From Ignavibacteriota bacterium (GTDB taxonomy: Bacteria; Bacteroidota; Ignavibacteria; Palsa-1295): a stretch of DNA of 46,757 bases. The stretch's first letter is position 1; each line of letters opens with the position of its first letter. The position numbers and the translations under genes are program-made. This document shows, in pieces, positions 26,055 through 33,164 of the stretch. The stretch spans positions 1 to 46,757 of the forward strand of contig PLYO01000027.1 in assembly GCA_003151825.1 (NCBI GenBank), given 5' to 3'. The notes under the pieces were generated by a model. It made no database searches. It worked only from the letters and a program-made list of their open reading frames with translations, and had not been told where the DNA came from.

Positions 26055-26363
26055 ATGACCTCATCCTTCGAACCCTCCTCCGGCAAACTTCGCATCACGC
26101 TCACCGGCGATCTCATCGGCGGCGCGGACGCGATGAAATTCGCCGTCGATCTGCGCGAGACGCTGGCGGCGCAAAAATTCAATCGCATAGAAGCCAATGC
26201 CTCCGGCGTGGGCTTCGTCAATAGCTCAGGACTCGGCATGTTGATCGCCGCCCGTCAGGCTGCACAGGAGCATGGCGCCGAATTCCGCCTGAATGGCGCG
26301 GGCGAGCAACTTAAGCATCTTCTCGAAATCACCAAGCTCACGGAAATTTTGGGCGCCGCGTAG
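26055..26363 (+). CDS. STAS-domain anti-sigma-factor antagonist
   Basis: This is a single STAS domain of 102 residues, SpoIIAA/RsbV-like. Such proteins bind an anti-sigma kinase, and phosphorylation of a conserved Ser releases them. The signature here is GVGFVNSSGLGMLIAARQAA, with S57/S58 as phosphoacceptor candidates. The Asp usual just before the Ser pair is Asn (N56). No RsbW-type kinase, phosphatase or sigma factor lies nearby, so its partner is unknown. It stands between two palindromic elements. Confidence 0.9.
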   Translation: MTSSFEPSSGKLRITLTGDLIGGADAMKFAVDLRETLAAQKFNRIEANASGVGFVNSSGLGMLIAARQAAQEHGAEFRLNGAGEQLKHLLEITKLTEILGAA

Positions 26364-26381
26364 GTGTCTATGACAATGGAA

Positions 26382-26417
26382 CCCTCGCCTTTTCAAGGCG
26401 GGGGCAGGGGGTGGTTA
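26382..26417. repeat. GC-rich palindromic element, family A copy 3
   Basis: The stem CCCTCGCCTT/AAGGCGGGGG is followed by a CAGGGGGTGGTT tail. It matches the element inside the methyltransferase gene (3885-3920, reverse strand) in loop and tail. It lies just after the STAS gene and may act as its terminator. Confidence 0.7.
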
Positions 26418-26533
26418 TTTTCAGGCAACTTTTTCATCATTTACGGGTTATTAGTAATAAACGGGGAAAGACGCCTTAAACTTATCCGGCATCGCACCCC
26501 ATGGTCGGTTTTTCACTTAACTTTTTGAACACA

Positions 26534-27823
26534 ATGAAACGTATTGGTACGGCATTCCTCATCTTCTTTTCGTTCATCGCGGTCTCGGCGCAGGGACAAA
26601 TCGCTCACATCACCATGCACCCATCCGTAAAATTAAATTCGGCTTTCACTATGGGTACTAATCTCCAGGGTACCTCGCCGATTTTACCATCATCCGGCAG
26701 CGAGCAGCCGCTTGCAACCAAAATCGACACCGTTCTTTATTATGGAGACACATCGGCCGGTTTGTGGGTAGACGTGCCGTTGCTCGATCGTGCAACCGGT
26801 GATTCGCTGGGCTATTATAACGTCAGTCAGGATGGATTATTCTACTATCAGAACGAAGATACCATCGGTCCTCTCGATTATATGGATCAGAATGGCGGGA
26901 CACACACCGTGAACGATACGATGTACAGCCGTGTGATGGGCGTTCGCTTCACCACACCGACGGATATTTCATCGCCAAAGTTAGTGGGGGCCGATTTGAC
27001 GATATTCCCCATTTCTTTCAACCCGACCGATTACATCACATTTTGGGTGCTTCCCATTATGGATTCGAAGACTGGATATCCTTTCCCGAACGTAATTGGG
27101 ACGCAACTTGCCGCCGTAAAAGTTCCATCGAGCAAGATCACCGTGGGGCAGCTTAACACAGTGCATGTCACATTTAGTAAATCATTGGGCTCTGGTACAA
27201 AACTGACCTACCCGCAATTCGCCATTGTTGCCTTCGTGGATGGCCCTAACTTCTCGAACGATACGGTCGGGTATGTTTTAGACCAAAACTTGCAGGGATG
27301 GGTTGATACTCGAACTCAAACATTGACGATTGATACGGACGGTTCGGCCGGAACAACCGGTGAGCCCATGCGCTCATACCAACAGAATTTGGATGATGGC
27401 ACCGTCCTGGGCAGCTATATCGGCGGCGGTGGAGCTTTTTTAGTGAATTTTGAACAACTCGATCCAACATCAGGGGTGACAGGACAGGCCTATGATGGAA
27501 ATCTTCTTCTGACCGCCTACTTCAGTGGCACATCATCGGCCGTGGATCCGAATGCACAGAATGTCAATGCCTTGTCGGGAAATTATCCTGATCCCGTCAG
27601 CACCACAACTGAAATTAATTACAATCTCGCCCAAAGCGGGCCCGTGACGCTAAACGTGTATAACGCGCTCGGCCAGAACGTTGGCACGTTAGTCAATAGC
27701 GTTCAGGGCGCGGGTGAGCATACCGCAACCTTCAACTCCGGTACGCTGCCGGATGGAATGTACTACTACAAGCTTCAGTCCGGCGAGTTCACTGCTACGC
27801 AGCCGATGGTGGTTGCACGGTAA
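26534..27823 (+). CDS. Secreted protein with T9SS-type C-terminal sorting domain
   Basis: The protein has 429 residues. The ATG at 26534 gives a clean signal peptide (MKRIGTAFLIFFSFIAVSAQ, cut near GQ); a start at 26501 would add 11 residues ahead of it. The body is probably beta-rich and has no enzyme motif I recognise. The last 80 residues are a T9SS type A sorting domain: NYPDPVSTTTEINYNLAQSG, VTLNVYNALGQNVGTLV, ending GMYYYKLQSGEFTATQPMVV. It is therefore expected to be exported through Sec, crossed by T9SS and anchored or released at the surface. A strong terminator follows. Confidence 0.85.
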   Translation: MKRIGTAFLIFFSFIAVSAQGQIAHITMHPSVKLNSAFTMGTNLQGTSPILPSSGSEQPLATKIDTVLYYGDTSAGLWVDVPLLDRATGDSLGYYNVSQDGLFYYQNEDTIGPLDYMDQNGGTHTVNDTMYSRVMGVRFTTPTDISSPKLVGADLTIFPISFNPTDYITFWVLPIMDSKTGYPFPNVIGTQLAAVKVPSSKITVGQLNTVHVTFSKSLGSGTKLTYPQFAIVAFVDGPNFSNDTVGYVLDQNLQGWVDTRTQTLTIDTDGSAGTTGEPMRSYQQNLDDGTVLGSYIGGGGAFLVNFEQLDPTSGVTGQAYDGNLLLTAYFSGTSSAVDPNAQNVNALSGNYPDPVSTTTEINYNLAQSGPVTLNVYNALGQNVGTLVNSVQGAGEHTATFNSGTLPDGMYYYKLQSGEFTATQPMVVAR

Positions 27824-27846
27824 TTAGTAATTCCTAAAATTTATTC

Positions 27847-27880
27847 AAAAAGCGCCGGTGACACACCGGCGCTTTTTTTT
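27847..27880 (+). terminator. Intrinsic terminator of the T9SS-cargo gene
   Basis: A 10-bp GC-rich stem AGCGCCGGTG/CACCGGCGCT with a 3-base loop is followed directly by eight T; an A-run precedes the stem. It lies 24 bases past the stop codon. Confidence 0.92.
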
Positions 27881-27900
27881 ATTGGATAATAATTTAGAAT

Positions 27901-27980
27901 GTCATTCCCGCGAACGCGGGAATCCAGTTTTTAAGTTAGCGGAATCTCACGTTATGGATTCCCGCTTTCGCGGGAATGAC
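27901..27980. mobile_element. GTCATTCCCGCG palindromic element, copy 2
   Basis: Terminal inverted repeats of 26-27 bp (two mismatches between arms) and the same central sequence as at 25948-26027. It sits between the terminator and the 3' end of the convergent TlpA-like gene. Confidence 0.8.
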
Positions 27981-28012
27981 AAGCCACCGAGCCGAGTGTG
28001 TTTTTACCGTCT

Positions 28013-28549
28013 TTAACTCTTCTTCTTCAACTGGTCGATGAGTTCGACAATCTCTTTCTCGGTTTCTTTTTCATCGCCGGCCGTATAGCCGATGTGTTTT
28101 TTATAGACCGTGCCGTCCGGCATAAGGATCAGGCTGTAGGGGAGGGACTCCATGGAAAAAATGTCGCGGGCAATGTCGCCATCGGGATCGAGTAAGACCG
28201 GAAAATCCAGTCCCTGCGTGGCCACGAACGCGCGCACCTTCGCTACCGAGCGGACCTGATCGGTATTGACCGCGACTAAATGCACGCCTTCGGACTTGAA
28301 TTTATCGGTCAGCACTTTGAAGGCTTTCATCTCCTGCTTGCACGGCTCGCACCATAAGGCCCAGAAACTGACGAGGAGCGGACCTTTGCCGAGAAAATCC
28401 TTGAAATTCACTTCATCGCCCTGGACGGTGGTGGCTGTAAATTTCAAATTAGCGGGGATGTGGAGGCTGTCAGTGCCCTTCGCCTGAGCGAAAACTACGC
28501 TTGGCAGCGCAACACACGCGGAGACGAGGAGCGATCGAAATAATTTCAT
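28013..28549 (-). CDS. TlpA-like thiol-disulfide oxidoreductase
   Basis: This 178-residue exported thioredoxin-fold protein has a signal peptide (MKLFRSLLVSACVALPSVVF|AQ). The redox motif W66CEPC70 lies in LLVSFWALWCEPCKQEM, and the cis-Pro loop is SLPYSLILMPDG. It probably reduces disulfides or assists cytochrome or metalloprotein maturation in the periplasm. Overall layout matches the AhpC/TSA-Redoxin TlpA group. A small membrane protein gene lies 18 bases upstream on the same strand, separated by a TTAAGAATT array. Confidence 0.9.
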   Translation of the reverse strand: MKLFRSLLVSACVALPSVVFAQAKGTDSLHIPANLKFTATTVQGDEVNFKDFLGKGPLLVSFWALWCEPCKQEMKAFKVLTDKFKSEGVHLVAVNTDQVRSVAKVRAFVATQGLDFPVLLDPDGDIARDIFSMESLPYSLILMPDGTVYKKHIGYTAGDEKETEKEIVELIDQLKKKS

Positions 28550-28554
28550 AATGG

Positions 28555-28583
28555 TAATTCTTAACTATTAATTCTTAATTCTC
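28555..28583. repeat. TTAAGAATT array
   Basis: Units of TTAAGAATTA repeat across the junction of the small membrane protein and the TlpA-like gene. The stop codon of the former (TAA) lies inside the array, and the ATG of the latter follows six bases after its end. Confidence 0.6.
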
Positions 28584-28774
28584 TGGTCCACTTTGCGCTT
28601 TACTGTAAACACCACTTTGGTTGTAAAAAAAGCCGCCCATCCTACGATCCATAGCGCGACGAGCGAACCTCGCCGATAGAAACCGATGAGGAGCAATGTT
28701 CCAAAAAAGAACAAGATTGCCCGCAGCGGTACGCGGCGTAATTTCTCGCGAATGAATGGTGTCACACCCATCAT
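28568..28774 (-). CDS. Small two-helix membrane protein
   Basis: This 68-residue protein has two likely membrane helices, about residues 16-33 (VPLRAILFFFGTLLLIGF) and 38-56 (VALWIVGWAAFFTTKVVF). Both ends are basic (REKLRR, KRKVDQRIKN), which predicts both termini in the cytoplasm. I do not recognise a family. It is 18 bases upstream of the TlpA-like gene and probably co-transcribed. Its last three codons and stop come from the TTAAGAATT array. An overlapping alternative frame (28575-28802) has no such membrane logic. Confidence 0.55.
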   Translation of the reverse strand: MMGVTPFIREKLRRVPLRAILFFFGTLLLIGFYRRGSLVALWIVGWAAFFTTKVVFTVKRKVDQRIKN

Positions 28775-28880
28775 AAAAAAAGGAAAGGGACATAGATTCC
28801 AATTATTTTGAGCGAGGCTCTATTTCGCGTTGCTCAATCGAGTGGAACTCTCGCAGCGGAAAGAACATTTTCACGCCCGA

Positions 28881-28913
28881 ATTCGACATTTGTCATTCGT
28901 AATTTGTCATTGA
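28881..28913. repeat. TTTGTCATT array upstream of tRNA-Ala
   Basis: Units GACATTTGTCATTCG and AATTTGTCATTG form two to three degenerate copies, ending six bases before the tRNA. It belongs to the same class of short boundary arrays and could contain or disturb the tRNA promoter. Confidence 0.5.
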
Positions 28914-28918
28914 AGTTT

Positions 28919-28991
28919 GGGCCTGTAGCTCATCTGGTAGAGCGCGTCGTTCGCAACGACGAGGTAAGGGGTTCGAGTCCCCTCAGGTCCA
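28919..28991 (+). tRNA. tRNA-Ala, anticodon CGC
   Basis: A 73-base cloverleaf. The acceptor stem GGGCCTG/CAGGTCC contains the G3-U70 pair that defines alanine tRNAs. The D arm is AGCTCATCTGGTAGAGC, the anticodon stem CGTCG/CGACG with loop TTCGCAA (anticodon CGC), and the T arm GGGGTTCGAGTCCCC. The 3' CCA is not encoded. Confidence 0.95.
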
Positions 28992-29000
28992 CAGCGGATA

Positions 29001-29079
29001 GTGCTTAGTGCTAAAGTGCTGAGTGCTGGGCTTTCCAGTATTATCGACTTTAGCACTTAGCACTTAGCACTCAGCACTT
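29001..29079. repeat. Inverted GTGCTTA/TTAGCAC arrays between tRNA-Ala and def
   Basis: The left arm (29001-29027) has four GTGCTxA units and the right arm (29050-29079) has four TTAGCAC units. They are inverted and separated by 22 bases, so they can fold into a long imperfect hairpin. The last bases of the right arm form the TTG start codon of def. The same repeat family surrounds four-helix-bundle gene 2, and here the pair is empty. Confidence 0.75.
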
Positions 29080-29668
29080 GATATTACCGATTTACACCTT
29101 CGATCACCCCGTTTTGCGGCAGGAGACTACGCAGATCGAGCAGGATTCCGCCGAGCTGCAAAAGCTGATCAAAAATCTCATCATGACCATGCGGAATGCC
29201 GATGGTCTTGGGCTGGCCGCAAATCAGGTGGGGAAGTCCCTTGCGCTCACGGTCATTGACTTGAAACACGTCCCGGGCATGGAGGAGAGGGGGGAGCTGG
29301 TCCTCATCAACCCAGCGCTTACCGGAACCGAGGGCGAATCCGTCTTCGAGGAGGGTTGCCTGAGCCTTCCGGGGATTCGAGAAGAGATTGTTCGCCCAGA
29401 AAAGATCGGGGTGAAGTTCCTCGATCGGAACCTCAAGGAAGTTGAGATGGAAGCCGAAAAGATTTTGGGGCGTGTCATCCAGCACGAAATCGATCATTTG
29501 CATGGCAAATACTTTATCGATTATCTCTCGCAATTTAAGCTTTCGCTGCTCAAAGTAAAACTCTCGAAAATGATGCGCGGTACGGTCGAGACGGAATATC
29601 CATTGGCGCCGCCGTCTGGCACTCATCATAAGCCGAAGGGCAAAGTTCGAAAGCTGCGCGGAATGTAG
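29078..29668 (+). CDS. def: Peptide deformylase
   Basis: The enzyme removes the formyl group from nascent N-terminal fMet. It has 196 residues with the three metal-site motifs: GLGLAANQ50, EEGC94LSLPG and QH136EIDH140, where C94, H136 and H140 bind iron. Motif order and spacing are normal. The start MILPIYTFDHPVLRQET fits the family only if translation begins at the TTG at 29078, since the next ATG is at residue 36. This TTG is the last part of a TTAGCAC repeat array. A basic tail of about 20 residues (HHKPKGKVRKLRGM) is longer than usual. Confidence 0.95.
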   Translation: MILPIYTFDHPVLRQETTQIEQDSAELQKLIKNLIMTMRNADGLGLAANQVGKSLALTVIDLKHVPGMEERGELVLINPALTGTEGESVFEEGCLSLPGIREEIVRPEKIGVKFLDRNLKEVEMEAEKILGRVIQHEIDHLHGKYFIDYLSQFKLSLLKVKLSKMMRGTVETEYPLAPPSGTHHKPKGKVRKLRGM

Positions 29669-29817
29669 ATTGTAGCCGCAACCCATTGAATTCATTGATT
29701 CGAGTGGATAAGTAAAATGTCCATAAGATACATTATGTAAAGTCACATTTACATCGAATGGTGTGAATATCGCCGGCCTTCCGCCATCCTAATAATCCCC
29801 AAAAAATCTCATGAATC

Positions 29818-30936
29818 TCAGTCAGCGTTGGCATCACGGATAACATTCAGCGATCGCATGTTCTTCTCGGCAAACTCGAATATCCCTCCGATGTCTGCCT
29901 GACCTCGCAGCCATTCAACATACTCGCTCACGCTCTCCTGAACCGTCCCACTCGGCTCCCAGCCCATCCCTCGGAGCTTTGTGATGTCCGAGCACGAATT
30001 CCGAGTATCCCCAAAGCGGAAAACTCCCGGAATGCTCGGCTCTATATCTTCGCAACCCGAGATTTTTGCCACAATCCGATCAAACTCCTTCACCGTATAT
30101 GGCTTCCCACCGCCGACGTTGAACTGCTGACCAATCATCCGCTCATCGTCCAGAGCCAACAGGTTTGCCTTCACCACATCGCGGTAATTGACGAAATCCC
30201 GCTGCATCAGGCCGTCCTCGTAGATCGTCGGTGCTTTCTTGAAATAGTAATGTAGAGCAAAAATCCGGCAGGCGCCCGAATAAGCATTGTAAAACGATTG
30301 CCGGGGGCCTTGCACGATAGAATATCTCAACGCCACGCTTGGAATCGCATATTTTCGGCCAAACGAGAGCGCCATTTTCTCCTGAGATTCTTTCGAAAGC
30401 GCGTATTGGTTTTCCGGATGCGAGAAACTTTCGGGAGTCCATTGCCATGCCGCTTCGCGTCCGCATTCCGGGCAGCGCATAGGCCAATCACCACGCTCGA
30501 GCTGCTCGACGGGACGTGAAGATGGAGCCACAAGCCCATGTATTTCACAGCGATAGAGACCCTCCCCATTCACTGACTGCGAACTTGCAACCACCACGCG
30601 TTTAATCGGCAATCTATTAGCTACGATCAACTCATAAAGCAGCGCGGTCCCGACCGCATTCACACTAAAAAAAGTGCTGAAATCGGGCAGATAATCTTGA
30701 TACGCAGCGAGATGGATAACGGCATCGACGCTCTTCAATGTTTCGAGAAAAATCTTCGGATCGCGAACATCACCGATGATGAGTTTAGCCTTTGGATGAA
30801 GATACGTCGGTATCCCCTTCAAATGCACAGGCTTAGAGAGATTATCTAAGAGGATAACATCGTCCCCACGCTCGATGAGCGCATCTGCCGTATGGGAGCC
30901 AATAAATCCGGCGCCGCCGGTGATTAAGACTTTCAA
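29818..30936 (-). CDS. NAD-dependent sugar epimerase/dehydratase with Cys-rich insert
   Basis: This 372-residue extended SDR protein has the NAD-binding GGAGFIGSH (7-15), SSQSVNGEG with the catalytic Ser region, and Y178xxxK182 (YALSKE). Residues 128-160 are an insert with C130-x2-H133 and C155-x2-C158 (RCPECG), a likely zinc site. Such inserts occur in a subgroup that includes dTDP-rhamnose 4-epimerase-like enzymes. Substrate is probably a nucleotide sugar for the polysaccharide locus. Translation begins at TTG (30936). Seven bases upstream lies a 41-bp GGATTACGCGG array. It is the last gene of the long leftward run. Confidence 0.85.
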   Translation of the reverse strand: MKVLITGGAGFIGSHTADALIERGDDVILLDNLSKPVHLKGIPTYLHPKAKLIIGDVRDPKIFLETLKSVDAVIHLAAYQDYLPDFSTFFSVNAVGTALLYELIVANRLPIKRVVVASSQSVNGEGLYRCEIHGLVAPSSRPVEQLERGDWPMRCPECGREAAWQWTPESFSHPENQYALSKESQEKMALSFGRKYAIPSVALRYSIVQGPRQSFYNAYSGACRIFALHYYFKKAPTIYEDGLMQRDFVNYRDVVKANLLALDDERMIGQQFNVGGGKPYTVKEFDRIVAKISGCEDIEPSIPGVFRFGDTRNSCSDITKLRGMGWEPSGTVQESVSEYVEWLRGQADIGGIFEFAEKNMRSLNVIRDANAD

Positions 30937-30942
30937 GCTTTT

Positions 30943-31148
30943 GAACCTGGATTACGCGGATTAAGGGGGATTACGCGGACGATTTTTCGGATTGATTTGT
31001 ATTCTTCGAGTACGTGCATTGAATAGGTAAAACAAGAAACTATCAAACAAGTGACAGCAAAATTACTATCGTTTTTCGTTAAATTTAGGGCGGAGTAAAA
31101 TCCAATAATCGTCCGCGTAATCCGCTTTAATCTGCGCAATCCAGGTTC
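30943..31148. repeat. Pair of inverted 41-bp GGATTACGCGGA arrays
   Basis: The left arm (30943-30983) and right arm (31108-31148) are inverted copies that differ at four of 41 positions. Each has three GGATTAxxCG-type units, and both match the single copy at 17741-17781. The 124-bp spacer between them has no gene. The right arm encodes the last six codons (NLDCAD) and stop of the upstream acetyltransferase gene. Confidence 0.75.
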
Positions 31149-31630
31149 TTTTCCCCTGCCTCATTCACCCACCCCGCATGTCTCGCCGGGCAGCCCATGA
31201 CAAGCTCGAAATTCTGCACATCTTTCGTGACCACTGAACCGGCCCCGACCATAGCGTACTTCCCTATCGTGACACCGGAAAGGATGGTTGCATTCGCGCC
31301 GATGGATGCGCCTTCCAGAATCCGAGTTCGTTCCGGTTCGGGATGATACACTTTGCTGCGCGGACGCGTGTCGTTGGTGAACGCCACGTTCGGCCCAACG
31401 AAAACGAGATTGCCAATCTCTACGCCATCCCATACGCTCACGCCATTCTTGATGGTTACATTATCGCCGATCTGAGCGCCCGACTCGATAAACGAATGAT
31501 CCCCGATATTGCACTCCTTCCCAACGCGCGCACCTTTCATCACATGCGCGAACGCCCACACGCGCGTGCCCGCGCCGATCTCGTTGGATTCGACGAGAGC
31601 TTGTGGATGGATAAAAATGGGGTCGCTCAT
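31127..31630 (-). CDS. Hexapeptide-repeat N-acetyltransferase (WbpD/WlbB-like)
   Basis: This left-handed beta-helix acetyltransferase has 167 residues. Hexapeptide repeats start at about residue 17 (IGAGTRVWAFAHVMKGARVG), and FVGPNVAFTNDTRPRSK carries the family's catalytic Asn/Asp region. PEPERTRILEGASIGANA and YAMVGAGSVVTKDV then complete the coil. This pattern matches acetyltransferases such as WbpD/WlbB, which N-acetylate the 3-amino group of UDP-GlcNAc3NA. The start ATG overlaps the stop of the RelE-like toxin gene by four bases. The C-terminal NLDCAD comes from a repeat array, so the native C-terminus may once have been different. Confidence 0.85.
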   Translation of the reverse strand: MSDPIFIHPQALVESNEIGAGTRVWAFAHVMKGARVGKECNIGDHSFIESGAQIGDNVTIKNGVSVWDGVEIGNLVFVGPNVAFTNDTRPRSKVYHPEPERTRILEGASIGANATILSGVTIGKYAMVGAGSVVTKDVQNFELVMGCPARHAGWVNEAGEKNLDCAD

Positions 31631-31923
31631 CTTATTCTATTATGCCAATATCCGGGCAATCGAGCGTGATGCGCGGCTGAAGTAATTTGAATTTCATCGC
31701 CCACGATGCGGTAATAGAGAGAGAAGGGGAATTTATCGAGGAGTTTCACTCGATGACCGCTCGATGTATCCACTTTGTATAACGTTGGATTTTGAGCAAT
31801 TGCATGTGCGGCACGCTCGATCTCTTCTTCGAAATCGAAAGCCGCTTGAGGACTGGCCTGAAGATAGTAGAAGGCCGAATGAGCAATTTCCTCCTGCGCG
31901 GGTGAAAGAAATCGAACCTTCAC
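31627..31923 (-). CDS. RelE/ParE family toxin
   Basis: This 98-residue protein has the RelE/ParE fold pattern: VRFLSPAQEEIAHSAFYYL at the start, a long helix (FDFEEEIERAAHAIAQNP), then HRVKLLDKFPFSLYYRIV and GDEIQITSAAHHAR. Members inhibit ribosomes or gyrase. It starts at GTG, overlapping the antitoxin stop by four bases (GTGA), and its own stop overlaps the acetyltransferase start by four bases (ATGA). All three genes are thus translationally coupled. Confidence 0.9.
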   Translation of the reverse strand: MKVRFLSPAQEEIAHSAFYYLQASPQAAFDFEEEIERAAHAIAQNPTLYKVDTSSGHRVKLLDKFPFSLYYRIVGDEIQITSAAHHARLPGYWHNRIR

Positions 31924-32144
31924 TTCCCTATTAAATTTCGAAGATTTTTAAAGACGTCTTCGGCATCGATCGCCTCAATTTCACCTCGGTCGTATGATTC
32001 TGCTCTCCGTTTCGATTCTTCGGACCATGCGTCTCGATGCTCCGTTGTTCGTCCCAACTGACGCGCAAGGCGTTCGACAAGAATGAATTGGCTATGCCGG
32101 TCCAGCTTTTCTGCTTCGGCCGTAACGTGTTCAAGTGCGCTCAT
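31920..32144 (-). CDS. Addiction-module antitoxin protein
   Basis: This is a small protein of 74 residues, the putative addiction module component that often precedes ParE-like toxins. An N-terminal helix (LEHVTAEAEKLDRHSQFILV) is followed by ERLARQLG and a tail ending EIEAIDAEDVFKNLR, the usual toxin-wrapping segment in this family. It is first in the antitoxin-toxin-acetyltransferase coupled set. A degenerate GTAAC/GTTAC-containing stretch lies just upstream. Confidence 0.85.
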   Translation of the reverse strand: MSALEHVTAEAEKLDRHSQFILVERLARQLGRTTEHRDAWSEESKRRAESYDRGEIEAIDAEDVFKNLRNLIGK

Positions 32145-32189
32145 GCATTCTGTAACTCATTACAAGCGTAACAAGTGCCCGCCGACGGC

Positions 32190-33116
32190 TCAATGCAGCA
32201 GCACCATCGGCAGCGTTTGTAGATGCCCGTTCATGCGGACGAGGCATTCATACGTACCATCCGGCAAGCCGGTGGGGTTGCTCCACACGAAGGAATGCTC
32301 CCCCGCCGCAAGCTCGCCGGAAAAGAGATGGGAAACTTCGGAGCCGAGGAGATTTACGATGGAGACATCAGCATATCCTTGCGATTCGGATGAGAAGGAG
32401 ATGGTTGTGGAGTGAGTGAAGGGATTGGGATAGGACTGAAGTGAAACATTCGAGTTCCGAGTAGGCATCGAAACAGCGGCAGGTATAGAAAGAGTGATGG
32501 GGCGAATAATGCCACCAAGTGTCATTGACAATAAACCGACTGACTTTACATGAATTTGATCGATTATCCCGCCATTAATGGCTAACACATCTCCATCATC
32601 ATACGATTTAGTGAATGCCACGTGAGAAAGCGAAGAATCCGGGCAAATAATTGAGATGCTGTCATACCTTAGCCCAAACACGCTAAAAGAGTACTGATGA
32701 TCAAAACCGGACATATTTCCATTGTAAGTCGTGTCAAAAGAATAAGTCAGGGAAGCAATGCTGTCAAAACCGGGCACGAATATAATTGAAAGGTGATACA
32801 TCCCAAAATAAGATTCATCGAAGTAATAATTGAGAGTGTCGCCCATAAGAGAATAGGAGTTAGCATAAACATTTACACCATCCGACTCCTCCGCTACTTC
32901 CGTGGTATCCTCAAGTATGGTTTCCAATTGATGGTTTAGGTTTAAAAATTCCTGCAATGTGTTTTGTTCAAAGGATGCGGAAAAGGTTATGGAAAAAGGA
33001 AGCGACCACGGGCATTTCCCACTATCGGCTGGAGAGCCCTGTGCGTGCAATACGTCAACAAGCGCTAACGCGAGCGTGCCGAAGAGAATGAATGCGATAA
33101 ATTTCTTGGAAATCAT
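32190..33116 (-). CDS. Secreted protein with T9SS-type C-terminus
   Basis: The protein has 308 residues. The ATG at 33116 gives the signal peptide MISKKFIAFILFGTLALALV, DVLHAQ|GS; a start four codons earlier is possible. The middle is beta-rich and of unknown function. Residues from about 225 form a sorting domain: SLQSYPNPFTHSTTISFSSE, ADVSIVNLLGSEVSHLF, then LPDGTYECLVRMNG. It sits inside the polysaccharide run, between the toxin-antitoxin pair and the Gfo/Idh/MocA dehydrogenase, with no clear link to either. Confidence 0.8.
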   Translation of the reverse strand: MISKKFIAFILFGTLALALVDVLHAQGSPADSGKCPWSLPFSITFSASFEQNTLQEFLNLNHQLETILEDTTEVAEESDGVNVYANSYSLMGDTLNYYFDESYFGMYHLSIIFVPGFDSIASLTYSFDTTYNGNMSGFDHQYSFSVFGLRYDSISIICPDSSLSHVAFTKSYDDGDVLAINGGIIDQIHVKSVGLLSMTLGGIIRPITLSIPAAVSMPTRNSNVSLQSYPNPFTHSTTISFSSESQGYADVSIVNLLGSEVSHLFSGELAAGEHSFVWSNPTGLPDGTYECLVRMNGHLQTLPMVLLH

Positions 33117-33164
33117 GCAACCTAACAAAGCCGTAATCTAACTCAAAGGTGCCTTCGGTTCAGG

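Noticed and set aside
25411..26064. Long minus-strand open frame over secF
   Set aside because: It is a shadow of secF; its start is the translated GTCATTCCCGCG repeat (CHSRESGNP-type peptide), a well-known spurious product.
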